Shown: positions 5,073-12,824 of the stretch, in pieces
How positions within the stretch are numbered: the stretch's first letter is position 1
How the letters are laid out: the number at the start of each line of letters is the position of its first letter
From: a virus
Strand: one strand, 5' to 3'
Length of the DNA: 23,513 nucleotides
Virus record (IMG/VR): IMGVR_UViG_3300035698_002394
Location: 1 to 23,513 of that record
Notes under the pieces: generated by a model
Database searches by the model: none
Told to the model about the DNA's origin: nothing
What the model saw: the letters and a program-made list of their open reading frames with translations, nothing else
Program-made: the position numbers and the translations under genes

Positions 5073-7700
5073 ATGAGCAACCATCTCGTCGGATCGTCAT
5101 CTGTTCTCGATCGCGCCACCGCTGGCGAGGTCATGCGGTTCGCCACGGGCGGGTCGGAACTGCTCAAAGAGATGACAATGTCGGGGTATGGCGAGTACCG
5201 CACGAGCATGGTTACCGAGCGCGGTATGAAGTACGTCGGTGCCTACAACCCTGGACAAGTTTCGAACAGCGTCAAGATGAAGATGCTGAAGGACCCGCAG
5301 ATCAAACTCGGCATCGCGGCCTGTCAGGCCCCCATCCTCACCGCGCCGTGGACCGCTGACTGCGAGAGCCGCGAACTGAAGGCGATCCTTGAGCACACTC
5401 TCATCGAGCCGTGGATCCGTAGGATCGTCCGCGACGGCCTCTCCGCAGTCGAGTTCGGGTATCAGGTGGACGAGATTCTCTGGGAGCATGGCGTCAACTC
5501 GTTCGGCTGGGAAGATGACGATGGGGTGGAGAAGAAAACCGACTTCACGGGCTACAACCTCCGTGGCCTCAAGGATCTCCATCCGAACAGTCTGAAGTTC
5601 ATTCTCAACGCGAAGACCGGCACGACGGTCGGGATCACGCAACAGGTCGGCACTGGCCTCGAAGACATCCAGAAGAATCTCATCCCGATGTCGAAGCTGT
5701 TGCACTTCACGCACGCGAGCCGCTGGGGCAACCCCTACGGCGATGGTCGGTTGGAGAACGTGTACGACCCGTGGTACTGGTGCGTGGTCATCTACCTCTT
5801 CCTAAACCAGTATTTCGAGAGGCGAGCAGTGCCTACGGCCAAGGTCTTCATGCCGCCTGGCACCACGATCAAGGATCCGACGACCGGCACAGCCTCCGGA
5901 AACCCGACCCAGACCCTTGCGGACCAGATGCAGTCCAGGCTGAAGTCTCACTCGGTCCTCGTCTTCGAGTCGATCTTCGATCCCGGCAGTCACGAGCGGT
6001 TGTGGGACGCGGAGTTCATGCAGAGCGACCCGCGCGGCGAGATGTTCCTCAAGTACATCGAACACCTTCAGGTCATGAAACTCCGTGGCCTCTTGGTTCC
6101 CGAGCGCGTGGTGACCCAGGACGCCGAGGTTGGCAGCAACGCCATGGCGAAGACGCACAAGGGAACCGGCAACCTCATGGCGGTCACGCTCCTCGACTCG
6201 ATCCAGGAAACCATCAACCGGCAACTCATTCCCGTCTGGTGCGCTGCCAACGGGATCACCGAGAAGATCCAGGTCCAGCACGGCGGGATCGCCGAGGAGG
6301 CCGAGGAGTTGTACCGGGGCATCCTTGAGATGCTTCACGAAGCAGAACTCGCAATCCTCAAGGGCGAAGCAGTCGGCGACATCTCTGGCCACATGGTTGA
6401 CATCGTGGACCGGATGCGTCTCCTGAAGCGCTTGAACATCCCGCTCCGCGACTCGGCCGCGAAGAACCTCACGCCGAAGCACGAGGGTGGCACACCATCG
6501 GCGAAGCCGAAGGAAGGCAAGGTCCAGGAGAAGATCGAGGCGGACCTCGCGGATCTTCGATTCGCGCTCGTTGAGGCACCAGCCTCTCCGAAGGAGGCCA
6601 CCCTGTCGATGACCGAACTTCGCGCGATGTACGGCGAGTGGGGTGGAGAACTCGAAGAGGAGATCGAGGCGTGGACGGAACCGCAGCGAGAAGAGATCGG
6701 AACGCGCGAGAAGGTTGCTGCCGCGCTCATGGCGCTCGTGCTCTTGCGTGCGAAGAAGGAGGGCCCGGACGGTGGAACGATCGCTGGGGATAGCGCACTC
6801 ATGGGCCTCGTCTACAACGGTGCGGGCGGTCTCAGACCTCTCAGTCGGGTCGCTGACAACCTGCCGAAACTCCGGGCCGCACTCGACAAGATGAAGGACA
6901 AGTATCCCGATGGCATTCGCCTGGCCGCGAGCGGGAACCGTGGCCTCCTCGGGAAGTTCACACGGGACGTCAACGGTGTCATCGGCGAGAAGTCTCTGAA
7001 GGAGGCTGTGGAGTCCAGGGTCGAAGTGGACGCGCTCGTTAATCGCGCAATGAGCCTCGCGTCCACGCACTACACGGCTGGCGGCACGGCTGGCGGCTGG
7101 GGCATCGGAGCCAACCTCCGCGCGATCCTTCGTGGAGGCTACCCAGGTCGCAAGCGCGGGAAGAAGGTTCCCGGCGAGCCTGAGTTCAGGGGTCGTGCCA
7201 ACAACATCCTCGACGTGAACGTGGCGGGCATCCTCGCCAACGTTGAGAACATCGCGATCCGAGCGAGCCGAGGAATCATCGAGACGCTCCGCAACGCCTT
7301 CGGATCTCGCAGGACCCTCGCACGCGCACTTCTAAGTCTGACGAGCGAGGTTCAGGAGTGGCATCTCCACCCGACCTACACCGAGGAGACGCTCAGGTCT
7401 CACCTTCGCGCTGCCTATCGTGGCGCGATGCTTCAGGTAGCAGAGACCGGTGGCCTCTCGTACTTCCTCGGCATTCACCCACCTGGCTCGCCGGAGGAGA
7501 CGGGTCCTCGCGGAGGTGTTCCCTCCTGCCGTGACCTCGACGGAACGGTTGCTACAGAGAAGTGGTGGAACGCTCGTGGAGAGAAGGCTGGACAGGCCGC
7601 GCCGATGGAGCAATTCGGCATGGGATGGAACTGCCGGATGCAGTTCTTCCCGGTCCCGGATTCAGTTCTGATCGCGGAGGGCGTGAAGGTAAAGACGTAA
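5073..7700 (+). CDS. portal protein (Mu gp29-like, DUF935) fused to a MuF-like domain, 875 aa
   Basis: The portal forms the dodecameric channel at the capsid vertex. The N-terminal about 480 residues match the Mu gp29/DUF935 portal type: residues around 20-110 read MVTERGMKYVGAYNPGQV, then KMLKDPQIKLGIAACQAPIL; later come LLHFTHASRWGNPYGDGRLE, FLNQYFERRAVPTAKVFMPP and LRGLLVPERVV. The C-terminal part (about 540-875) is helical and ends like MuF/gp30 head-morphogenesis proteins, with PSCRDLDG (817-824) and WNCR (852-855), the usual P-x-x-x-C-R-x-x-x-G and N-C-R signatures. In Mu these are two separate genes. The true start is the ATG at 5073, with AGGAG at 5059-5063; the frame is open upstream (to 4953), but no convincing start lies there. 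Fusion of the two proteins is the notable feature. Confidence 0.88.
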   Translation: MSNHLVGSSSVLDRATAGEVMRFATGGSELLKEMTMSGYGEYRTSMVTERGMKYVGAYNPGQVSNSVKMKMLKDPQIKLGIAACQAPILTAPWTADCESRELKAILEHTLIEPWIRRIVRDGLSAVEFGYQVDEILWEHGVNSFGWEDDDGVEKKTDFTGYNLRGLKDLHPNSLKFILNAKTGTTVGITQQVGTGLEDIQKNLIPMSKLLHFTHASRWGNPYGDGRLENVYDPWYWCVVIYLFLNQYFERRAVPTAKVFMPPGTTIKDPTTGTASGNPTQTLADQMQSRLKSHSVLVFESIFDPGSHERLWDAEFMQSDPRGEMFLKYIEHLQVMKLRGLLVPERVVTQDAEVGSNAMAKTHKGTGNLMAVTLLDSIQETINRQLIPVWCAANGITEKIQVQHGGIAEEAEELYRGILEMLHEAELAILKGEAVGDISGHMVDIVDRMRLLKRLNIPLRDSAAKNLTPKHEGGTPSAKPKEGKVQEKIEADLADLRFALVEAPASPKEATLSMTELRAMYGEWGGELEEEIEAWTEPQREEIGTREKVAAALMALVLLRAKKEGPDGGTIAGDSALMGLVYNGAGGLRPLSRVADNLPKLRAALDKMKDKYPDGIRLAASGNRGLLGKFTRDVNGVIGEKSLKEAVESRVEVDALVNRAMSLASTHYTAGGTAGGWGIGANLRAILRGGYPGRKRGKKVPGEPEFRGRANNILDVNVAGILANVENIAIRASRGIIETLRNAFGSRRTLARALLSLTSEVQEWHLHPTYTEETLRSHLRAAYRGAMLQVAETGGLSYFLGIHPPGSPEETGPRGGVPSCRDLDGTVATEKWWNARGEKAGQAAPMEQFGMGWNCRMQFFPVPDSVLIAEGVKVKT

Positions 7701-7721
7701 ATCTCCTGGAATTTTCATGGT

Positions 7722-7751
7722 GAAGATCGGTGCGTGACTGCGCCGATCTTC
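7722..7751 (+). terminator. 12-bp perfect hairpin between portal and protease genes
   Basis: GAAGATCGGTGC (7722-7733) pairs with GCGCCGATCTTC (7740-7751) around a 6-base loop, with one G-U pair. It occupies the middle of the 70-bp gap. The following bases TCCCTTT are pyrimidine-rich but not a true U-run, so it may be a weak terminator or an mRNA-processing or stability element. The protease start follows 20 bases later. Confidence 0.6.
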
Positions 7752-7770
7752 TCCCTTTGAGAGGCTTTCC

Positions 7771-9615
7771 ATGGCAGACAAATTCAGTTTCGTCACACCG
7801 CACGCTGGGAAAATCAACCTCGGTTGGTTTGAGAAGGACATGCTCCCGGTCGGGCTGTGGAAGGGCGAGAACTTCGAGATCGAGGTCACGCCCGAGTACC
7901 TAGCCGCGCTCGTTGGAAACACGAATCGCGTGCTCGAAAAGGGCATCGACGTTCCGTTCCAGGACGGCCACACGAGTAGCGCCCTGGCGGGTGAGGGATT
8001 CCTTCGGGACACGTGGGTCGGGTTCAACGAGGACGGCGACCTCACGATGATGGGCCTCGCCGAGATCACGGGTGTCAAGGCATCCGAGAAGGTTGGAGAG
8101 GGCTCGATCACGAACGTCAGCGTCGGCATCCTCGGTGACTTCGTTGATGGTGAGGGCGAACACTTCGGTCCAGCACTCGACCACGTGGCGCTCACCCCGT
8201 TCCCCGTTGTTCATAAGCAGAGCCCATTCCAGCCCGCTGCGGAACTGGTCTCGCTCGATCGCTCCAAACTACCGAAGACCGTGAAGCGTGGGGATCACGA
8301 AATGGTAGTTCTGTCCAGAGATGGTGCTGGCGGCGTGAGCAAGGCCACCGTCTCGAACGCGCCATGGAACAGTATCGACAAGACGGTGCTGCCTGAGTCT
8401 GCGTTCCTCTACTGCGACATGAGCAAGGACCGCCGCAAGTCTCTCCTGGCTGTCTACGAGGGAGGCGGACCGCTCGCGCCGAAGGATGGCCGTTTGGCTC
8501 ACCAGACACGCGGGTCTCTGAACCGACACGCGGTTCACTCCGCCGTAGTCGAGCTTTCCCACATGGACCTTTCCGACGAGGACCGGGTGAAGGTTGCTCG
8601 CCGCCTCCTCGCGCTCTACTCACGTATCGAAGAGACCGCTCCCGCGTCCCTCCTCTCCATGGCTGGCCAGGAGGTCGAGGACACGTTCGACCGCTTCGAC
8701 TTCGAGGTCACGGTTGGAGGCATGAACGGTCCCGTTACGGTGAGTTCGGTCAAGGAACTCGTTGAGATTCGCGAGGACGAAGAGAACCGCAGGACCGCCT
8801 GGTGGGCACTGTCGGACTGGTACGAGGCGGTCAATTTCTCCGACATGACGCCGGACGAGAAGAAGAAGGAACTCAAGGCAGGATTCACCGACTTCATCGC
8901 CATGTTGGATCTGGCGAAGAGGTCGATCACTATCGAAATGCGTCGGCCCGATGGCGGGCCGGAAACCCTGGAGGTAGGAATGAACGAGCTTCTAAAGAAT
9001 GCTCTGTTCTTGGCGCTCCTCGGTCGGCTCGGGATCGAGGTTCCCGATGAGCCGGAAGAGGGGTTCGTCGAGACGGTGCTTTCGAGGGCCGACGTCGAGG
9101 TGACCGGGCTTCTCGCGAAGCTGGCCGCCGCGCCGACGCCCGAACCGGAGCCGGAGCCTGAGCCGACCCTCGCAGAGCTTGCGAAGGGCAATCCCCATGT
9201 CGCTGAACTCGCGAAGAAGGTCGTGGTCCTCGAAGAGAAGGGCCGCAAGGATCTCCTGAGCAAGGCGACGTCCGAGAAGGATGCGGCTCTCGCGGTGGGC
9301 AAACTGACGGCAGACGGTGCCGATGCGTTCGAGGCGCTTCTCGCCATTCAGGGCGGGACTCAGCGCATCGTGCTGGACAAGGCGGGCAAGACATCCGCCG
9401 AGGTCGTGAATGTTTCGGAACTGGTCACGAAACTCGTGTCCAGCCTTCCGGATGGTGCCGCCCTCGACATGGAGGAGCGGACGAAGCGTCTCGGCAACCT
9501 CGAAGTGGCCAAGCCTCCCGTCAAGGGCGAGCGGACCGCCGAGGACATCGAGCAGACCGCCGTCGAACAGGTCGAGTTTGCTCGCTCTGGCACGGCTGTT
9601 ACCGGAGGGAGTTAG
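7771..9615 (+). CDS. prohead protease-scaffold fusion (Mu gpI-like), 614 aa
   Basis: The N-terminal about 155 residues are a Mu gpI-type prohead protease. Likely catalytic residues are H67 (QDGHT) and S117 (NVSVGI), and the diagnostic strand is HVALTPFPVV (138-147). Residues about 196-290 are an extra module (APWNSIDKTVLPESAFLYC, then RGSLNRHAVHSAVVEL, then ARRLLALYSR) of a type I associate with phage proteases but cannot name. From about residue 300 the protein is acidic and helical. A PEPEPEPEP linker near residue 457 leads into a Lys/Glu/Ala-rich, scaffold-like C-terminus. The protease probably digests this scaffold and itself during head maturation. The SD is weak (GAGAGG about 10 bases upstream). 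Gene order protease, decoration, capsid supports the call. Confidence 0.85.
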   Translation: MADKFSFVTPHAGKINLGWFEKDMLPVGLWKGENFEIEVTPEYLAALVGNTNRVLEKGIDVPFQDGHTSSALAGEGFLRDTWVGFNEDGDLTMMGLAEITGVKASEKVGEGSITNVSVGILGDFVDGEGEHFGPALDHVALTPFPVVHKQSPFQPAAELVSLDRSKLPKTVKRGDHEMVVLSRDGAGGVSKATVSNAPWNSIDKTVLPESAFLYCDMSKDRRKSLLAVYEGGGPLAPKDGRLAHQTRGSLNRHAVHSAVVELSHMDLSDEDRVKVARRLLALYSRIEETAPASLLSMAGQEVEDTFDRFDFEVTVGGMNGPVTVSSVKELVEIREDEENRRTAWWALSDWYEAVNFSDMTPDEKKKELKAGFTDFIAMLDLAKRSITIEMRRPDGGPETLEVGMNELLKNALFLALLGRLGIEVPDEPEEGFVETVLSRADVEVTGLLAKLAAAPTPEPEPEPEPTLAELAKGNPHVAELAKKVVVLEEKGRKDLLSKATSEKDAALAVGKLTADGADAFEALLAIQGGTQRIVLDKAGKTSAEVVNVSELVTKLVSSLPDGAALDMEERTKRLGNLEVAKPPVKGERTAEDIEQTAVEQVEFARSGTAVTGGS

Positions 9616-9618
9616 GCC

Positions 9619-10041
9619 ATGGCCGACAGATTCCGAGACGGTATCGGCATGGACACCGAGCAGGAAAATGCCCCGTCCGAGTTCCTCATGGACGGTGGCA
9701 GGCAGGGCCGCCAGGTCGGCGGTATCATCATGTCCACGGCTCGTGACTCGGGTTCCACCCCGACCACCACGCTCCGCGCAGGACTCGTAATGGGTCGCAT
9801 CACCATCACGGACCTGTGGAAGGAGTACGACGACGGTGACAGCGACGGGACCAACGTTGCTCGCGCCATTCTCGTCAAGGACGTGAACCTCCTGAACAAC
9901 GCAGGGACGGCGGTCAACTCCGACGGCCCGCTGCATCAGGGCGGCTACTACGACGAGGACTACCTGTACGGCCTCGACGACAATGGTGAGGCTGACCTGC
10001 GGACCTTCCACTCCTCTTTCAAGAAGGATCTCCTTCCCTAA
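9619..10041 (+). CDS. head decoration protein (lambda gpD-like), 140 aa
   Basis: It is a capsid-stabilising protein that binds the three-fold positions of the expanded head. Family features: an N-terminal flexible arm, TLRAGLVMGRIT (about residues 51-62), a D/G-rich stretch, VARAILVKDVNLL (about 80-92), and a C-terminal HQGGYYDEDYLYGLDD. These match the gpD-like plan of strand, acidic loop, 'xAILxxDV' strand and terminal strands. The length is slightly above lambda gpD (110 aa). The start ATG follows GGAGGGAG near the end of the protease gene. Position between protease-scaffold and major capsid genes is the expected one. Confidence 0.85.
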   Translation: MADRFRDGIGMDTEQENAPSEFLMDGGRQGRQVGGIIMSTARDSGSTPTTTLRAGLVMGRITITDLWKEYDDGDSDGTNVARAILVKDVNLLNNAGTAVNSDGPLHQGGYYDEDYLYGLDDNGEADLRTFHSSFKKDLLP

Positions 10042-10068
10042 CCGGGGGGCGATCAGGAAGGCACAGGC

Positions 10069-11058
10069 ATGACATTCGACCACGAAATCCTGCAGACGAG
10101 GGACCTCATCGCATCTGCGGTGAAGTTCGAGTACCCGGCGCTCAAGTTTGTCTCCGCTGGCATCCCCGTCGAGGGTGTGAGTGGCGACAAGGTCGAGTGG
10201 GACATCGAGACTCCGAACAACGAGATCGACATCAACTTCGTGAACCCGGACTCCCAGTCTCAGCCGACCCAGCCGACGATCATCGGTCACCGTGTCGCGA
10301 ACGCGCTCACTACGTTCGTTCACCAGCACATCGGTGCGGGAAAACTCCTGAATCTCCGATTCCCGGGGACCAAGGAGAACAACGCCCGGCGTCTGATCGC
10401 ACGGGAGCAGGACCATCTCGTCAAGTCCTACGGTGCGCGGCGTGACGAGTGGATGATCGCTTCGATGCTGAAGGGGACGCTCACCTTCACATTGAACGGT
10501 GTCGCGCAGACGATCGACTACGGAATCGACGCGACCCACGAGCCCGACGTTTCCGGTACGGGCCCGTGGTCAACGGTCGGCACCGACATTCTCTCCCAGG
10601 TCAACGAGTGGAAGGGACTGATCGTCGCCGACTCCGGCCAGGACCCCACGACGATGTGGATGAACAGCGTCACGGCGATGTACCTCATCCAGAACACGGT
10701 TCTGAGCAACTACTTCTCCTCGACCGCCGAGGGCATCCTCATGGTCAAGGAGGGCGCTGTCCAGCGCTTGTTCGGGCTGAACATCATCATCTACGATGGT
10801 GCGTACATGAGTGGCACGTCCACGAAGTACATCCCCGACAACTACGTGATGATCCTCCCGGACTTCAACGCCGAGTGGATCAGCATGGTTCACGGCTCCA
10901 ACCTCATCCCCATGGGCGACGACATGGAAGAGGTCGAGGGCAAGGCGATGTACCAGGAGAGCGTCAAGGATCCGATCGGGATCAAGATGTATCTGAAGTA
11001 CACGCGCCTGCCGATTCTGAAGGTGCCCGACGCGGTGATCTACGCCCAGGTGGCCTAG
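10069..11058 (+). CDS. major capsid protein (lambda gpE-like), 329 aa
   Basis: It forms the icosahedral shell with the HK97 fold. The E-family pattern is readable: an N-terminal extended arm, VSAGIPVEGVSGDKVEWDIE (29-48), a helix RRLIAREQDHLVKSY (107-121) followed by RRDEWMIASMLKGTLTF (125-141), then WMNSVTAMYLI, LFGLNIIIYDGAY (234-246), IPDNYVMILP (255-264) and a C-terminal P-domain strand MYLKYTRLPILKVPDAVIYA. The length (329 aa) is close to lambda gpE (341 aa). The start ATG at 10069 follows AGGAAGG at 10055-10061. A clear intrinsic terminator follows the gene. Confidence 0.92.
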   Translation: MTFDHEILQTRDLIASAVKFEYPALKFVSAGIPVEGVSGDKVEWDIETPNNEIDINFVNPDSQSQPTQPTIIGHRVANALTTFVHQHIGAGKLLNLRFPGTKENNARRLIAREQDHLVKSYGARRDEWMIASMLKGTLTFTLNGVAQTIDYGIDATHEPDVSGTGPWSTVGTDILSQVNEWKGLIVADSGQDPTTMWMNSVTAMYLIQNTVLSNYFSSTAEGILMVKEGAVQRLFGLNIIIYDGAYMSGTSTKYIPDNYVMILPDFNAEWISMVHGSNLIPMGDDMEEVEGKAMYQESVKDPIGIKMYLKYTRLPILKVPDAVIYAQVA

Positions 11059-11087
11059 TCCCGCGAGGCGTACCGACTGACAATAGG

Positions 11088-11121
11088 CCGGGGGGCCGGG
11101 ATCACCCGGCCCTCCGGTTTT
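11088..11121 (+). terminator. intrinsic terminator after the major capsid gene
   Basis: CCGGGGGGCCGGG (11088-11100) pairs over 13 bp (one G-U) with CCCGGCCCTCCGG (11105-11117) around an ATCA loop, directly followed by TTTT (11118-11121). This is a textbook Rho-independent terminator. It sits in the 82-bp gap between head and tail-connector genes. Because the downstream genes lack an obvious promoter, partial read-through is likely, giving more capsid than tail mRNA. Confidence 0.88.
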
Positions 11122-11140
11122 CTCATGGGGGGCGACGAGA

Positions 11141-11743
11141 ATGGCGATCGACTACTACGCGAAACTGGACTTCGGGGACGGAGAACTTTCGCATATCTCC
11201 GAGGCGGCTCCAGAGAGTCGCGCTGGCCTCAAAGAGTCCGACCTGACGTGGGTCGAGAAACTCGCGATGGTCAAGATTCGCGGCAAGCTCGCGACACTGA
11301 TCGGCACAACCAACGTCACTGCACTGCACACAACGTGGACAGCCGCCACCGAGAGTACCTACGGCGACATCATCCCGATGGAGATCCAGGATCTTGCCAG
11401 GCTCCTCTCGTCCTCCGCTGCGTGGCGCATGGAGGAGGCTCACCACGGCATTGAGGAGCGACTTGACGAGAAGCGTTCGAAGCCCGCATCGAAGATCCTG
11501 CTCGACCGCGCCATCGAGTCGTGGACACACATCAAGACGACGAAGAAGTTGCACTCGATGAACGGCACCATCGTCGATCTGGCCTCGTACACAGATGCGG
11601 CCAGCGGCGTTGGGATCGCCAGCGCTGACGGAACCTTCTTCCCGGACAACGCTGACGACACGTCGTTCGACCTCGAACCTGTTTTCTCGACCGAGGGAGC
11701 GCTGAGATCAGCACACAGCGTCCTCGGCGGGTGGAGTTTCTAG
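11141..11743 (+). CDS. probable head-tail adaptor/connector protein, 200 aa
   Basis: No family was firmly recognised. It occupies the position directly after the major capsid gene and before a Mu gpG-like tail-completion gene, where head-tail adaptors (HK97 gp6- or Mu gp36-like) normally sit. Its centre is helical (residues about 33-135, including WVEKLAMVKIRGKLATLIG and IQDLARLLSSSAAWRMEEAH), similar to the helical-bundle style of those adaptors. The last 50 residues are acidic and probably extended. The ATG at 11141 is preceded by a G-rich SD-like stretch. The call is mainly by synteny. The gene is certainly real, given open frame and packing. Confidence 0.5.
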   Translation: MAIDYYAKLDFGDGELSHISEAAPESRAGLKESDLTWVEKLAMVKIRGKLATLIGTTNVTALHTTWTAATESTYGDIIPMEIQDLARLLSSSAAWRMEEAHHGIEERLDEKRSKPASKILLDRAIESWTHIKTTKKLHSMNGTIVDLASYTDAASGVGIASADGTFFPDNADDTSFDLEPVFSTEGALRSAHSVLGGWSF

Positions 11744-11745
11744 CC

Positions 11746-12249
11746 GTGCTCAGAATGACAATGACGCTGGACCCGAACAGCCAGGCCATTGCCAAGCTCA
11801 TCGAGCTTCGCAAGCGAGCCAAGGATCTGCGTCCGGCTTTTCAGTCCGCTGCTGACGTTGGTCGCTCAATGCTCAAGAAACACTTTGACGCGGAGGGTTA
11901 CGGTTGGGCCGTGCTCGCAACATCCACGATCCAAATGCGTGGGAATCGCAAGGGCTATTACAAGAAGCGAGCGTCGAGCGAGGGTCCTGCGCACCGCATC
12001 CTTCATTGGAGCGGACGTCTGAAGAAAAGCCTCACCGTGAAGGGTCATCGGTTCCACATCTCCAGATCCCTGACGCACAAGAGTTTCGAGTTTGGAACGA
12101 GGGATCCGAAGGCTCGTGGCCACCAGTTCGGAAGGGGAAGGCGTCCCCTCCCGAAGCGAGAGGTCTTGCCGAAGGGGAAGATGATTCTCCTGTTCCACCG
12201 TGAGGTCAAGCACTACTTCGAGGACGTCATCAAGGGAAGGGTTGCCTGA
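11746..12249 (+). CDS. phage virion morphogenesis / tail completion protein (Mu gpG, P2 gpS-like)
   Basis: It joins or completes the tail at the head-tail interface. The family pattern is clear: GYGWAVLATSTIQMR (W, L, T and R spaced as in the family), then GPAHRILHWSGRLKKSLTV (the G..iL..tGrLr.S motif), then FEFGTRDPKARGHQFG followed by PLPKREVL (the yA..hqfG...PaR motif). The start is uncertain. GTG 11746 with GGAG at 11733-11736 is chosen here, but GTG 11731 (14-base overlap with the upstream gene) or ATG 11755/11761 are possible. The stop overlaps the next start as TGATG. Confidence 0.82.
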   Translation: MLRMTMTLDPNSQAIAKLIELRKRAKDLRPAFQSAADVGRSMLKKHFDAEGYGWAVLATSTIQMRGNRKGYYKKRASSEGPAHRILHWSGRLKKSLTVKGHRFHISRSLTHKSFEFGTRDPKARGHQFGRGRRPLPKREVLPKGKMILLFHREVKHYFEDVIKGRVA

Positions 12250-12806
12250 TGTCGATCAACGATGAATTCATGCGCCTGGACGATCCTGCGACCCTCGTGC
12301 TGGACGCGATGATCGAGAAACTCCAGAAGCGCGAGAAGCCCTTCGGTGGCTACTACCTTCACCCGTGGCTGGAACAGCACTACAAGCCACTGCTCGTTCG
12401 CGCATGGACCGAGAATGATCCACTGGATGACCCTCCACTGCCGAGCGAGTGTCCCTGCGTCCTCATCGTTGGTGATGAGAACAATCCATGGACCCCGCAC
12501 GGTGCTGGCGCGGCGACCTGGGAGATCAACTACACCCTGCTCATGTTCCTTTACGACAGCGATCATCGGATGGCGAACCGATTCCGCTGGCTCGTGACGA
12601 CAGCGATCGGTACTCCGTGGATGAACACGCTGGACCCAATTTACGCATCATCGTCGCTGTGTTCGAAGTGGGGACCGAGTCAGGGCATGGGGTCTGGTCC
12701 GGTCCCGATCGAGAACAGACGAGGTAATCATCTCTGGTCGGCAAAACTGCCGCTGGAGTTCACCTTCCAAGGCACGAATCTACCCTTTTTCCAGCCGGGC
12801 ATGTGA
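12249..12806 (+). CDS. probable tail terminator / tail completion protein, 185 aa
   Basis: No family was recognised. Between the gpG-like gene and the tail tube gene, long-tailed phages carry a small alpha/beta tail terminator (lambda gpU, Mu gp37-like). The sequence fits such a fold loosely: an N-terminal helix (PATLVLDAMIEKLQKR), strands PCVLIVGDENN and TWEINYTLLMFLY, a helix HRMANRFRWLVTTAI, and a final strand LPLEFTFQG. The ATG shares its A with the upstream TGA, so translation is coupled. The functional call is by synteny and secondary-structure impression only. Confidence 0.45.
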   Translation: MSINDEFMRLDDPATLVLDAMIEKLQKREKPFGGYYLHPWLEQHYKPLLVRAWTENDPLDDPPLPSECPCVLIVGDENNPWTPHGAGAATWEINYTLLMFLYDSDHRMANRFRWLVTTAIGTPWMNTLDPIYASSSLCSKWGPSQGMGSGPVPIENRRGNHLWSAKLPLEFTFQGTNLPFFQPGM

Positions 12807-12824
12807 GCCCACGGAGGAGTCACA

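Noticed and set aside
5802-7070. 422-codon open frame on the minus strand within the portal gene
   Set aside because: It is a shadow of the portal-MuF gene. Its Leu/Arg/Glu/Asp-biased composition is typical of antisense reading.
10032-10061. CCTTCC/GGAAGG pairing that could hide the capsid ribosome binding site
   Set aside because: The stem is only 6 bp with an 18-base loop, and an anti-Shine-Dalgarno-like match is expected by chance. A capsid gene should be highly translated.
8992-10539. Long 515-codon open frame on the minus strand
   Set aside because: It lies opposite the protease, decoration and capsid genes, crosses their boundaries, and has no recognisable domain. Long antisense frames are common in GC-rich coding DNA.
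10449-11246. 265-codon + strand frame in the capsid region
   Set aside because: It is the +2 shadow of the major capsid gene. It is Arg/His/Gly-rich, runs through the terminator and into the next gene.
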